From contig NZ_CAUPIY010000017.1 in assembly GCF_963511525.1 (NCBI RefSeq), positions 1 through 29,061 of the forward strand: a DNA stretch of 29,061 nt. The letters are read 5' to 3'. Shown piece after piece: positions 15,148-23,057 of this stretch. The position numbers and the translations under genes are program-made. Position 1 is the first letter of the stretch. The number at the start of each line of letters is the position of its first letter. Below the pieces are notes generated by a model. It ran no database searches, was not told the DNA's origin, and saw nothing but the letters and a program-made list of their open reading frames with translations. Source of the stretch: Mobiluncus sp963511525. GTDB taxonomy: Bacteria; Actinomycetota; Actinomycetes; Actinomycetales; Actinomycetaceae.

Positions 15148-15824
15148 GCTATACCCCACTGTGCTTGGAACCACCAGAGGATGAACGAACTGAATTTCCC
15201 GTGGTGGATTCTCTGGAAGTGTTTAGGGGCAAAGTTTTTTCCATGCTCACTGAACGGGTTCGCTATGGCGATGGGGTGGCAACACGAGATTTTGTGAAGC
15301 ATCCGGGGGCGGTCGCCATCGTTCCGCTGCGGGAAGGTGAGGCCAGCTCTTCGGGTGAGCCGGAAGTGCTGTTAATCAATCAATACCGTCACCCGGTGGG
15401 CGCGACCTTGTGGGAGATTCCCGCGGGATTGTTGGACATTGCCGGAGAGGATCCACTGCGTGCGGCGCAGCGGGAGCTGGAGGAGGAAGCCGACTTGAAA
15501 GCTACTCGCTGGGACGTGCTGGTGGATTATTTCACCACGCCGGGCGGGTCTTCCGAAGCTCTGCGAGTGTACTTGGCTCGCGATTTAACCCTGATTCCTG
15601 CCTCGGAGCGCAGTTTTCAGCGTGAAGCCGAAGAAGCATTTATGGCGCGGCGTTGGGTAGGGTTGCGGCAGGCGGTGGCGGCGATTTTTGCGGGACAGAT
15701 GCACAATCCTTCCGCGGTCGTCGGGGTACTGGCTACTGCGCTGGCGCTGGATCCGCCCGGATTATCCCCGGTTTCTTTGCGTCCGGTGTCAGCCCCGTGG
15801 TTTCGGAAAACCTCTTTGGACTAG
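15144..15824 (+). CDS. Nudix hydrolase, ADP-ribose pyrophosphatase type
   Basis: This 226-residue protein belongs to the ADP-ribose pyrophosphatase group of Nudix enzymes, which hydrolyse ADP-ribose and related nucleoside diphosphate compounds. The Nudix box spans 95-118 (GLLDIAGEDP then ELEEEADL), with Glu102, Arg110, Glu111, Glu114 and Glu115 as metal ligands and core residues. Two departures from GX5EX7REUXEEXGU are visible: six residues separate Gly95 from Glu102, and Asp117 replaces the last Gly; I believe both occur in other actinobacterial members. NQYRHPVG (79-86) and TTPGGSSE match the group. The position at the end of a nadK-recN-steAB block is the same as Rv1700 in M. tuberculosis, as recalled. 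It is coupled by ATGA and is followed by a likely terminator. Confidence 0.9.
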   Translation: MSYTPLCLEPPEDERTEFPVVDSLEVFRGKVFSMLTERVRYGDGVATRDFVKHPGAVAIVPLREGEASSSGEPEVLLINQYRHPVGATLWEIPAGLLDIAGEDPLRAAQRELEEEADLKATRWDVLVDYFTTPGGSSEALRVYLARDLTLIPASERSFQREAEEAFMARRWVGLRQAVAAIFAGQMHNPSAVVGVLATALALDPPGLSPVSLRPVSAPWFRKTSLD

Positions 15825-15856
15825 ACCCGCCCGCAGCCCCGTTTAGAAGTTGCTGG

Positions 15857-15904
15857 GGTTTCAGCCGGCCGCCGCTGAACCGGCCCGGCTGCAAACTGAT
15901 TTTT
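15857..15904 (+). terminator. Probable terminator after the Nudix gene
   Basis: Two alternative stems occur after the Nudix stop: GGTTTCAGC (15857-15865) with GCTGAACC (15874-15881, one bulged T), and CAGCCGG (15862-15868) with CCGGCTG (15885-15891). The second is followed by CAAACTGATTTTT, giving a five-T run at 15900-15904. They are mutually exclusive and G+C-rich. This probably ends the long operon before the suf promoter. Confidence 0.5.
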
Positions 15905-15924
15905 GGCACACTGATGTTGCGCAA

Positions 15925-15992
15925 ATTTTCCCAATAAAACCGCAGTTTGGCGTATTTTGGCAGGTTTTAAGCAATGACTCGCTTGGGAAAAT
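15925..15992. repeat. 10-bp inverted repeat around the sufR promoter
   Basis: ATTTTCCCAA at 15925-15934 is the exact reverse complement of TTGGGAAAAT at 15983-15992. The arms start 58 bp apart and the right arm lies directly before the proposed sufR -10 box. Both arms are outside coding sequence. The placement suits operator sites for a dimeric regulator such as SufR, but protein binding is not shown. Confidence 0.55.
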
Positions 15993-16002
15993 ATGCTAGA
16001 TT
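15974..16002 (+). promoter_or_regulatory. Candidate promoter of the suf operon
   Basis: ATGACT at 15974-15979 (4 of 6 matches to TTGACA) and TAGATT at 15997-16002 (4 of 6 to TATAAT) are 17 nt apart. The leader would be about 40 nt, ending in a strong AAGGAGG (16037-16043) six bases before the sufR ATG. TATGCT at 15992-15997 is an alternative -10. The right arm of the 10-bp inverted repeat falls in the spacer, where a repressor would block RNA polymerase. Confidence 0.5.
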
Positions 16003-16049
16003 TAGGAAAGTCATCGTTGATGTAAAGATTTTAACGAAGGAGGAGCGGG

Positions 16050-16766
16050 ATGCCAGCAATCGTGGATGATCAGGGCACCCGTCAAGTCGTTCTGGACCTA
16101 ATCATTGAAAAGGGTCCCATTACTGCTTCTGTCCTGGCTAATATCCTCAAACTTACCCCAGCGGCAGTTCGTCGCCACCTCATCTATCTGGAGGAGAGCG
16201 GGCAGATTGAGAACCTTGAATCGACCGGCAAGATTCGCGGCCGCGGGCGTCCGGCACGTCACTATGTGGCGACTGACGCCGGACGCGCCACGCTGCCGGA
16301 TGGATACTCGCAGATGGCAAACAAGGCGCTGGACTACCTGCAGCAAGTCGCCGGCGACCAAGCTATCGAAGACTTTGCCAATCGGCATTCGCGAGAGGTC
16401 GAACGCCGCTACGCTCCGGTAGTTCACGCCGCCGGAGACGACCCACAAGCCCGGGTCGTGGCCTTGGCGGATGCGCTAGCACAGGACGGTTACGCGGCAA
16501 CCGTCCGACAAACCGCCCACGGGCTGGCACTGCAGCTATGCCAAGGATCCTGCCCGGTACAGGACGTTGCCAAGTCTTATCCAAAGCTGTGTGAGGCAGA
16601 AACACAAGCCTTCTCCCGACTGCTCGATACCCATGTGCAGCGCCTCGCCACCCTTGCTGAGGGGGACCATGCCTGCACCACCTGTGTGCCGCTAACCTTG
16701 CGCAAAAATGGGGCTCTGAGCAGCATTAATGTGTTGAACGGAGGGAAGCGAAGTCGGGGGGAATAA
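16050..16766 (+). CDS. sufR: SufR-type Fe-S-sensing transcriptional regulator
   Basis: SufR represses suf operons while holding an Fe-S cluster and releases DNA when the cluster is lost under iron limitation or oxidative stress. Residues about 10-75 are a winged helix (VLANILKLTPAAVRRHLIYL as recognition helix, RGRGRPARHYV as wing). The C-terminal part has five cysteines: Cys164, Cys168 and Cys181 (CQGSC, KLCEAE) and Cys209 and Cys212 (CTTC), enough for cluster ligation. Length (238) and family are as expected. A near-perfect Shine-Dalgarno fixes the start. It leads the suf operon and is probably autoregulated through the upstream dyad. Its exact DNA site is not known from sequence: the mycobacterial ACACT-N5-TGTGA pattern, as recalled, was not found. 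Confidence 0.9.
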   Translation: MPAIVDDQGTRQVVLDLIIEKGPITASVLANILKLTPAAVRRHLIYLEESGQIENLESTGKIRGRGRPARHYVATDAGRATLPDGYSQMANKALDYLQQVAGDQAIEDFANRHSREVERRYAPVVHAAGDDPQARVVALADALAQDGYAATVRQTAHGLALQLCQGSCPVQDVAKSYPKLCEAETQAFSRLLDTHVQRLATLAEGDHACTTCVPLTLRKNGALSSINVLNGGKRSRGE

Positions 16767-16803
16767 ATCAGCTAGACAGTCTCCCGGCAACTTCTAAATA
16801 TCA

Positions 16804-16830
16804 AGCCCCGACCGGGCTAACTAGACTTAG
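16804..16830 (+). promoter_or_regulatory. sufR-sufB gap: hairpin plus -10-like motif shared with the sufR promoter
   Basis: In the 90-bp gap AGCCC (16804-16808) pairs with GGGCT (16814-16818) around a 5-nt loop, and CTAGACTTAG follows at 16821-16830. That decamer matches CTAGATTTAG at 15996-16005 in the sufR promoter at 9 of 10 positions and contains TAGACT, a plausible -10. No good -35 is seen. It may be a second promoter for sufB, a SufR site or both. Confidence 0.35.
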
Positions 16831-16856
16831 AGAAAACCTCAAATGAAAGGATAGAG

Positions 16857-18302
16857 ATGAGCGATGCTCTGACTGAGTCAGATCAGAAAAAGCGCGCGGA
16901 TGATGAGATTATCGAGTCTATTTCCGATAAGTACGAATTCGGCTGGCATGACTCCGATGCCGCCGGACAAGCCGCGAAACGCGGCTTGGATGAGGACGTG
17001 GTGCGCTACATCTCCGAGATGAAAGATGAGCCGGAATGGATGCTGAAACTGAGGTTGAAAGCCCTCAAGATTTTTCAGCGCAAACCCATTCCGAACTGGG
17101 GTCCCGATTTGCAGTTCCTGGACTTTGACGAGTTTAAGTACTTCGTGCGGGCTGCCGATAAGGTCGCTCAATCCTGGGACGACCTGCCCGAGGACATCAA
17201 ACAGACCTATGACCGTCTGGGAATTCCCGAAGCGGAGCGTCAACGCCTGGTGGACGGGGTGGCCGCCCAGTACGAATCGGAAGTTGTCTATCACCAAATC
17301 CGCGAGGACCTTGAGAAACAGGGTGTTATCTTCCTGGACACCGACACGGGACTGAAAGAATACCCCGAAATCTTCCAGGAGTACTTTGGGCGGGCCGTGC
17401 CGGCGGGGGATAACAAGTTTGCCGCGCTGAACACGGCTGTGTGGTCCGGCGGTTCGTTTATCTATGTTCCCAAGGGAGTGCAGTGTACGGTTCCCCTGCA
17501 GGCCTACTTCCGCATCAACACCGAAAGTATGGGACAGTTTGAACGAACTTTGATTATTGCTGACGAGGGCTCTTACGTACATTACGTAGAGGGCTGCACC
17601 GCCCCGATTTACCAGTCGGATTCCCTGCACGCCGCCATAGTGGAAATCTTCGTGAGAAAGAACGCCCGGGTGCGTTACACGACTATTCAAAACTGGTCGA
17701 ATAACGTGTTGAACCTGGTGACCCAACGCGCCTTTTGCGAGGAGGGCGCCACGATGGAATGGATTGACGGCAACATCGGCTCGCGCATCAACATGAAGTA
17801 CCCCTCGGTATACCTGCTGGGCGAGCACGCCCACGGCGAGACGCTGTCCATCGCTTTTGCCGGCAAGGGGCAGCATCAGGACACCGGCTCAAAAATGCTG
17901 CACCGGGCCCCGCACACGTCCTCGCATATTGTCAGCAAATCCATCTCCCGGCAAGGCGGGCGTTCGTCATACCGGGGTTTGGTAGATATTGCCGAAAACG
18001 CCACCGGTTCCAAGTCCAACGTGCTGTGTGACGCCCTGCTGGTGGACACCATTTCCCGCTCCGACACCTACCCTTATGTGGATGTGCGCAATGACGAGGT
18101 CGAAATGGGGCACGAGGCAACTGTTTCCAAAGTGTCCGAGGACCAACTGTTCTACCTGATGAGCCGAGGGCTCACCGAGACGGAAGCGATGGCGACCATC
18201 GTACGCGGTTTCGTTGAGCCTATCGCCAAGGAACTTCCGATGGAATACGCCTTGGAGTTGAATCGACTAATCGAACTGCAGATGGAAGGGTCGGTGGGCT
18301 AA
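16857..18302 (+). CDS. sufB: Fe-S cluster assembly scaffold SufB
   Basis: SufB is the core of the SufBC2D scaffold, where sulfur and iron are built into a cluster with SufC ATP hydrolysis. The 481-residue length is normal and the C-terminal beta-helix is well conserved, including SRQGGRSSYRGLV and SNVLCDALL, where Cys391 corresponds to the essential SufB cysteine, and EMGHEA with His419 and Glu420 near the SufB-SufD interface. Unlike M. tuberculosis SufB, as I recall it, no intein interrupts the gene. AAAGG lies before the ATG. It is joined to sufD without a gap (TAA then ATG). Confidence 0.97.
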   Translation: MSDALTESDQKKRADDEIIESISDKYEFGWHDSDAAGQAAKRGLDEDVVRYISEMKDEPEWMLKLRLKALKIFQRKPIPNWGPDLQFLDFDEFKYFVRAADKVAQSWDDLPEDIKQTYDRLGIPEAERQRLVDGVAAQYESEVVYHQIREDLEKQGVIFLDTDTGLKEYPEIFQEYFGRAVPAGDNKFAALNTAVWSGGSFIYVPKGVQCTVPLQAYFRINTESMGQFERTLIIADEGSYVHYVEGCTAPIYQSDSLHAAIVEIFVRKNARVRYTTIQNWSNNVLNLVTQRAFCEEGATMEWIDGNIGSRINMKYPSVYLLGEHAHGETLSIAFAGKGQHQDTGSKMLHRAPHTSSHIVSKSISRQGGRSSYRGLVDIAENATGSKSNVLCDALLVDTISRSDTYPYVDVRNDEVEMGHEATVSKVSEDQLFYLMSRGLTETEAMATIVRGFVEPIAKELPMEYALELNRLIELQMEGSVG

Positions 18303-19472
18303 ATGACTGAAGTAACTGTGCCAACAGGCGGAGCGCTGGCCGCTCCGACCCCAACCCGACTGACTTCCACTTCCGTTGAGGATTTTCCGATGCCGACCGG
18401 GCGGGAAGAAGCCTGGCGCTTCACCCCGTTATCGCGGTTCTCCAGTTTGCTGGAAGAATCTCTCCAGGGCGGTAGCGCCAAGTTTGCGGTGGACGGTGTG
18501 GCCTTGCGTACCGACGAACCAGTCCAACCCGAGGCGGATCTGACCCTGAAACTGTCCGCAGTGGCGGGGTTGTCGCCGCTGGCTGGAGCCCCTTTCGACC
18601 GTGCTGGAGTGGTTGGCTGGAATAATATTTCCCAGACCCTCGATGTAGCGGTTACGGGTGCGGTGAGTCGACCGGTCTGGATTGACGTCACCGCCGAGGG
18701 GCCAGACACCGTCGGTCACGTGCGGATATACGCGGAAAAAGCGTCCCAAGCTACCATCGTGCTGCGTCATCGCGGCGGCGGCTCCCTGAACGAGACTTTG
18801 GAAGTAAAAGCGGAGCCGGACGCGAAACTGAACGTGGTCAGCCTGCAAGCCTGGGACGATACCGCGGTGCATATGGCGACCCAACAGATGACGTTGGGGC
18901 AAAACTCCAGCGTGAAACACGCCAACGTCACCTTGGGAGGGGACTCAGTACGCATCGCGATGGGAGTGAATCTGCCCGCAGAACGCAGCAATCTAAACCT
19001 GCTGGGTCTGTACTTTACCAACGCGGGGAAACATCAGGAACACCGGCTGTTTATCGAGCACAAGGGGCAAAAATCGAAGTCCCGAGTGACCTACAAGGGT
19101 GCTTTGCAAGGCCAGGAGGCACGCACCGTGTGGGTCGGTGACGTCGGTATCGGGCCGCAGGCTTTCGGGACGGATTCCTACGAACTGAACCGAAACCTGG
19201 TGCTGGGCAAGGGACCTCGCGTGGATTCCGTGCCGAACCTAGAGATTCACAACGGTGAAATCGAAGGTGCCGGACACGCTTCAGCGACCGGCAGATTTGA
19301 CGACGAACAGCTGTTCTACCTGCAAAGCCGCGGTATCGATGCAGTCAACGCGAAACGACTGGTCGTGCGCGCGTTCTATGCGGAACTATTGAATATGCTA
19401 GAAATACCGGAACTGACTGACTACGTGTTGGAAACCGTAGATAGTCACCTGAGTGTAGGGAGTTTGCAATGA
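18303..19472 (+). CDS. sufD: Fe-S cluster assembly protein SufD
   Basis: SufD is the SufB paralogue that completes the SufBC2D scaffold and aids iron entry. The 389-residue protein shows a variable N-terminal part, a beta-helix core, and the conserved C-terminal block GAGHASATG (His325, equivalent to the interface histidine), FDDEQLFYLQSRGI and the helical end LLNMLEIPELTDYV. The ATG is the base after the sufB stop; GGAAGGG at the end of sufB serves as ribosome site. Its stop overlaps the Rieske ORF as ATGA, implying near-equal translation of the scaffold genes. Confidence 0.96.
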   Translation: MTEVTVPTGGALAAPTPTRLTSTSVEDFPMPTGREEAWRFTPLSRFSSLLEESLQGGSAKFAVDGVALRTDEPVQPEADLTLKLSAVAGLSPLAGAPFDRAGVVGWNNISQTLDVAVTGAVSRPVWIDVTAEGPDTVGHVRIYAEKASQATIVLRHRGGGSLNETLEVKAEPDAKLNVVSLQAWDDTAVHMATQQMTLGQNSSVKHANVTLGGDSVRIAMGVNLPAERSNLNLLGLYFTNAGKHQEHRLFIEHKGQKSKSRVTYKGALQGQEARTVWVGDVGIGPQAFGTDSYELNRNLVLGKGPRVDSVPNLEIHNGEIEGAGHASATGRFDDEQLFYLQSRGIDAVNAKRLVVRAFYAELLNMLEIPELTDYVLETVDSHLSVGSLQ

Positions 19473-19780
19473 GTTTTACCAAAGTTGGCAGTATCGATGA
19501 AATCGAGCCGGGAACCGGCAAAGAAGTTACCGTGGAAGGCGTTGAAATCGTGGTTTTACGCAGCGATGAGGGAGATTTCCACGCGATGGCAAAGGAATGT
19601 CCGCACGCCGGGTTCTCCATGGTGGACGGCATTATTGAGGATGGCTGCGTCGAGTGCGCCGCGCACGGGGCGCAGTTCGATTTGGAAACCGGCGAGCCGC
19701 AGTCGCCGGCCCACGACCCCCTTCAGATTTACCCCGTCCAAATTGCCGACGGTTTCATTGCAGTGGACGTGAGAGCATAA
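19469..19780 (+). CDS. Rieske-type [2Fe-2S] ferredoxin in the suf operon
   Basis: A 103-residue soluble Rieske domain. The ligand motif is complete: ECPHAG gives Cys44 and His46, and CAAHG gives Cys63 and His66 (C-x-H-x16-C-x2-H), with an extra Cys60 just before. The length and DLETGEPQSPA segment match small ferredoxin components of non-haem oxygenases. No oxygenase or reductase is nearby; the gene is coupled to sufD by ATGA and followed by sufC, a placement I recall in other actinobacterial suf operons. It may supply or sense electrons during cluster assembly, but this role is inference. Confidence 0.92.
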   Translation: MSFTKVGSIDEIEPGTGKEVTVEGVEIVVLRSDEGDFHAMAKECPHAGFSMVDGIIEDGCVECAAHGAQFDLETGEPQSPAHDPLQIYPVQIADGFIAVDVRA

Positions 19781-19794
19781 CGAAGCCCATCTCA

Positions 19795-19807
19795 GCACGA
19801 AACGTGC
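19795..19807 (+). other. Intra-operon hairpin before sufC
   Basis: GCACG (19795-19799) and CGTGC (19803-19807) form a 5-bp stem with an AAA loop in the 66-bp gap between the Rieske gene and sufC. No T-run follows. It might be an mRNA processing or stability element separating the two parts of the operon. Confidence 0.25.
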
Positions 19808-19846
19808 CGAACAGCTTGGAATGAAAAAAGGAAACAGGAGAAAACA

Positions 19847-20611
19847 GTGTCAGTGTTGGAAGTAAAGAACCTCAAAGCCCAGGTGGAGACCCCGGAGGGG
19901 CCGAAAAAGATATTGAAAGGCGTAAACCTGACCATCAACTCCGGCGAAGTACACGCCATTATGGGACCCAACGGTTCAGGCAAATCGACTTTGAGCTATG
20001 TTCTGGCGGGACACCCGAAGTATGAGGTCACCGATGGTGAAGCCCGGCTGGACGGCAAGAACATTCTGGAGATGAGTGTGGACGAGCGCGCTCGGGCGGG
20101 ACTGTTCTTGGCGATGCAGTACCCGGTCGAGGTCCCCGGGGTGAGCGTGTCGAACTTCTTGCGCACCGCTAAAACTGCGGTGGCGGGGCAGGCTCCGGCG
20201 CTGCGTAAATGGATGAAAGAAGTCAACGGAGCTTTTGACGACTTTAAGATGGAGAAAGAATTTGCCAGCCGGGATCTGAACGCGGGCTTTTCCGGCGGAG
20301 AAAAGAAACGCCTGGAAATCCTGCAAATGCAGCTGCTGGCGCCGCAGTTCGCGATTTTGGACGAAACAGATTCCGGCTTGGACATTGACGCTCTTAAGGT
20401 TGTTTCCGAGGGCATCAACCGGGTGCATGAGGCCGCCAATACCGGAATCCTGCTGATTACCCACTATTCCCGGATTTTGCGTTACGTTCACCCCGTTTTT
20501 GTCCATGTGTTTGTGGACGGGCGCATCAGCAAAGAGGGCGGACCGGAACTGGCCGATGAACTCGAAGCCGAGGGCTACGACAAGTACCTGGGAGCCTCGA
20601 CGGCTGCTTAA
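19847..20611 (+). CDS. sufC: Fe-S cluster assembly ATPase SufC
   Basis: SufC is the ABC-type ATPase that drives conformational changes of SufB and SufD. Walker A GPNGSGKST is at 40-48, the signature FSGGEKK at 148-154, Walker B and D-loop LDETDSGLD at 171-179 (Glu173 catalytic) and the H-loop His206. The short signature FSGGEKKR is typical of SufC and not of transporters; no membrane partner is present. The start is GTG 19847 with AGGAG six nt upstream. Length 254 is normal. Confidence 0.97.
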   Translation: MSVLEVKNLKAQVETPEGPKKILKGVNLTINSGEVHAIMGPNGSGKSTLSYVLAGHPKYEVTDGEARLDGKNILEMSVDERARAGLFLAMQYPVEVPGVSVSNFLRTAKTAVAGQAPALRKWMKEVNGAFDDFKMEKEFASRDLNAGFSGGEKKRLEILQMQLLAPQFAILDETDSGLDIDALKVVSEGINRVHEAANTGILLITHYSRILRYVHPVFVHVFVDGRISKEGGPELADELEAEGYDKYLGASTAA

Positions 20612-20644
20612 GGGCGGCGTGAGCGGCGAAGGGAAAGAATTGTC

Positions 20645-21946
20645 ATGGTAACAGGCCCGGCGACAGATTTTAGCGAAGCGGAACTCGCTCGGATTCGCGC
20701 GGATTTTCCGATTCTCAGCGTTTCGGGACGCGACGGTCAGCCCATCGACTACCTGGACTCGGGGGCAACCTCACAAAAGCCGGCGGTCGTGTTGGATGCC
20801 ATTGACGATTTTTACCGCCGCCACAACGGGGCGGTACACCGGGGCACTCACCAGCTCGGCGACGAAGCCACGGCTTTGTTTGAAGATGCCCGCCAGGACG
20901 TCGCGGACTTCTTGGGAGTGAGCGACCCCGAAGAAATCGTGTGGACCTCGGGAGCCACTGAGGCGCTGAACCTGGTGGCTTACGGGTTCGCCGCTGCCAC
21001 TTGGGAACGCGCGGGCGGACCTTTTGCCTTGCAACCGGGCGATGAAATCGTGTTCACCAGGGCGGAGCATCACGCCAATCTGGTGCCGTGGCAGCTGGTG
21101 GCCAAACGCACCGGAGCCGTTACGAAAGTCATCGAGCTGACCCCCAACGGGCGCTTGGACGTGAGCGGCCTAGAGGACGTCATTACGCCGCGCACGCGGG
21201 TCGTTGCGTCCACACACCTGTCCAACGTGACCGGGGCGGTGACGGACATTGCGCCAATTATTGCCGCTGCCCGGGCGGTCGGTGCCATCGTCGTCATGGA
21301 TACCTGCCAATCCAGTGCCCACCTACCGCTGGAAGTCGATCAGCTCGGGGTTGATTTCGCGTGTTTTTCCGCGCACAAGATGCTCGGCCCCACCGGGGTG
21401 GGAGCCTTGTGGGGGCGCCGTGAGTTGCTCGAACAGCTGCCGGTGTTCCTCAGCGGCGGTTCCATGATTGAAAACGTGACGGTGGAGGAAACGACTTTCC
21501 TGCCGGCACCCTACCGCTTCGAAGCTGGCACCCAACCGGTCGCCCAGATTGTGGGTTGGGCCGCCGCGTGCAAGTACCTGCAGGAACTGGGGATGGAACG
21601 GGTCGCTGCACACGAACAGGCCCTCACCGCTTACGCCCTGCCGAGGCTGGTGGAGATTCCTGGCGTGAAACTGCTCGGTCCCACCGACATGACGCATCGC
21701 GCTGGGGTATTGTCCTTTGAAATGAAAGGGATTCACCCTCATGACCTGGGGCAATACTTGGATTCTCAAGGTGTGGCGGTGCGGGTCGGGCATCACTGCG
21801 CCATTCCGCTGCATCGTTTCTTTGAGGTGAACGCCTCCACGCGAGCCACGTTCAGCCCCACCACGACTATTGATGAGATTGACCGCTGGCTGCAAGCGCT
21901 TCCGCAGGCCGCAAAGTTCTTTGGCGTTACCCCGGCGGATAGTTGA
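20645..21946 (+). CDS. sufS: Cysteine desulfurase SufS
   Basis: SufS is a PLP enzyme (group II cysteine desulfurase) that takes sulfur from cysteine as an enzyme persulfide for transfer to SufU. Lys245 in SAHKMLGPTG is the PLP lysine, the cofactor contacts AEHHANLVPW and MDTCQSSAH are intact, and the catalytic Cys385 sits in GHHCAIPL, the short-loop context of SufS enzymes. The C-terminal end is slightly divergent: RATFSPTTT replaces the usual RASFYLYNT-type segment. 433 residues from ATG 20645, with AAGGGAAA upstream. It is followed 19 bp later by sufU, its expected partner. Confidence 0.96.
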   Translation: MVTGPATDFSEAELARIRADFPILSVSGRDGQPIDYLDSGATSQKPAVVLDAIDDFYRRHNGAVHRGTHQLGDEATALFEDARQDVADFLGVSDPEEIVWTSGATEALNLVAYGFAAATWERAGGPFALQPGDEIVFTRAEHHANLVPWQLVAKRTGAVTKVIELTPNGRLDVSGLEDVITPRTRVVASTHLSNVTGAVTDIAPIIAAARAVGAIVVMDTCQSSAHLPLEVDQLGVDFACFSAHKMLGPTGVGALWGRRELLEQLPVFLSGGSMIENVTVEETTFLPAPYRFEAGTQPVAQIVGWAAACKYLQELGMERVAAHEQALTAYALPRLVEIPGVKLLGPTDMTHRAGVLSFEMKGIHPHDLGQYLDSQGVAVRVGHHCAIPLHRFFEVNASTRATFSPTTTIDEIDRWLQALPQAAKFFGVTPADS

Positions 21947-21965
21947 ATAGACAGAAGGAACACAA

Positions 21966-22508
21966 GTGAACGAACTGGAAAACCTGTATCAGCAGCTCAT
22001 CTTGGAGCAGTCCAAGGCTCGGCATGGAGCCGGCACCCTTCCCGGCTGGGCTGCCAGTTCTCATCAGGTCAATCCGACCTGCGGAGATGAGGTTACGCTG
22101 CAGGTGGAAGTGGCTGACGGAAAGTTGCGCAACCTGGTGTGGGACGGACACGGCTGCTCGATTTCGCAGGCCTCTCTGTCGATGATGTGGGAGCTGGTTG
22201 AGGGCCAAGACCTGGAAACTGTGCACGGGCTGGAACAGGATTTCAACGAAATGATGCATTCACGAGGCCGGGGCGTGGATGAGGATTTGCTCGATCGTCT
22301 GGGCGATGCCTCCAGCCTGGAAGGCGTTTCCCGCTATGTCAACCGCGTGAAATGCGCCCTGCTGGGGTGGATGGCCTTGAAAGATGCGCTGGCCCAAGCT
22401 GTGGCGACTGATGGAACCGGCGGCGGCACGCAGGCAGCGCCGCACTGTGACCCGAAAGTGATGAACCGGCCTTCTGACCCTGAAACCCCTCAAACGACAA
22501 AGGAGTAA
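21966..22508 (+). CDS. sufU: Zinc-dependent sulfurtransferase SufU
   Basis: SufU accepts persulfide from SufS and passes sulfur to SufBCD; it binds zinc and is not a scaffold. The ligands are visible: Cys39 and Asp41 (PTCGDE), Cys64 (GHGCSIS) and Cys130 (RVKCALLGW). The insertion between Cys64 and Cys130 that separates SufU from IscU is present. The protein is 180 residues with a tail of about 35 polar residues beyond the usual end. GTG 21966 has AAGGAA upstream. sufT starts 4 bp after its stop. Confidence 0.95.
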   Translation: MNELENLYQQLILEQSKARHGAGTLPGWAASSHQVNPTCGDEVTLQVEVADGKLRNLVWDGHGCSISQASLSMMWELVEGQDLETVHGLEQDFNEMMHSRGRGVDEDLLDRLGDASSLEGVSRYVNRVKCALLGWMALKDALAQAVATDGTGGGTQAAPHCDPKVMNRPSDPETPQTTKE

Positions 22509-22512
22509 ACCC

Positions 22513-22989
22513 ATGAGTGAAGAACCCTTGAGTAAAGAGCTATTGGAAGAGTTGGGCACTCCGCACGCCAGCGCGGCGGTGGAATCAGAGGTCAGCACCG
22601 CACCAGCAGGGGCGGCAACCTTGGTTGACGGGATAGCGGCGGATGCCGTGGCGAATCCCGGCGCGGAACTCTCCGAACAGCAGCGTGCCTTGGTGGAAGA
22701 AATCGTGGAACTGCTGAAAGACGTTATCGACCCGGAACTGGGCATCAACATCGTGGATTTGGGGTTGCTTTACGGACTGCATCTGGACGGAGACGACCTG
22801 GTTATTGACATGACCCTGACCTCTGCTGGCTGTCCGCTGACGGATATGATTGAGCGCCAGTGCCGTTTCGTGCTGGAAGATTTGGTGAAAACCGTGTCTA
22901 TCAACTGGGTGTGGCTGCCGCCGTGGGGTCCGGACAAAATCACCGAGGACGGCCGCGAGCAGCTGCGGGCCCTCGGTTTCAACGTGTGA
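22513..22989 (+). CDS. sufT: SufT-type MIP18/DUF59 Fe-S maturation factor
   Basis: MIP18-family proteins help transfer Fe-S clusters to client proteins; the member in suf operons is called SufT. The core spans about 60-158 with DPELGINIVDLGL (73-85) and LTSAGCPL carrying the conserved Cys107, then PPWGPDKI. An Ala/Glu-rich N-terminal extension of about 55 residues is probably disordered. It has 158 residues and ends the suf operon. No clear terminator follows; only GAGGG/CCCTC arms with a 14-nt loop are seen near 23036. Confidence 0.92.
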   Translation: MSEEPLSKELLEELGTPHASAAVESEVSTAPAGAATLVDGIAADAVANPGAELSEQQRALVEEIVELLKDVIDPELGINIVDLGLLYGLHLDGDDLVIDMTLTSAGCPLTDMIERQCRFVLEDLVKTVSINWVWLPPWGPDKITEDGREQLRALGFNV

Positions 22990-23057
22990 GGTCACCAGGT
23001 TCCCCACCTGCGTTTCTGGGCGAAGCTGCGTTTCCGAGGGGCGGTTGGGTGTTGCCC

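Noticed and set aside
15144..15824. Inactive Nudix protein because of the altered box
   Set aside because: The metal-binding glutamates are all present; the six-residue spacing and final Asp probably occur in active actinobacterial relatives.
15825..16049. Mycobacterial-type SufR operator ACACT-N5-TGTGA
   Set aside because: One half-like ACACT occurs near 15909 but the second half is not there, so it is not reported as a site.
16878..17876. 332-codon minus-strand frame inside sufB
   Set aside because: SufB is highly conserved on the plus strand, so the antisense frame is a shadow.
16857..18302. Intein within SufB
   Set aside because: The coding sequence is uninterrupted and of normal length, with no splicing motifs.
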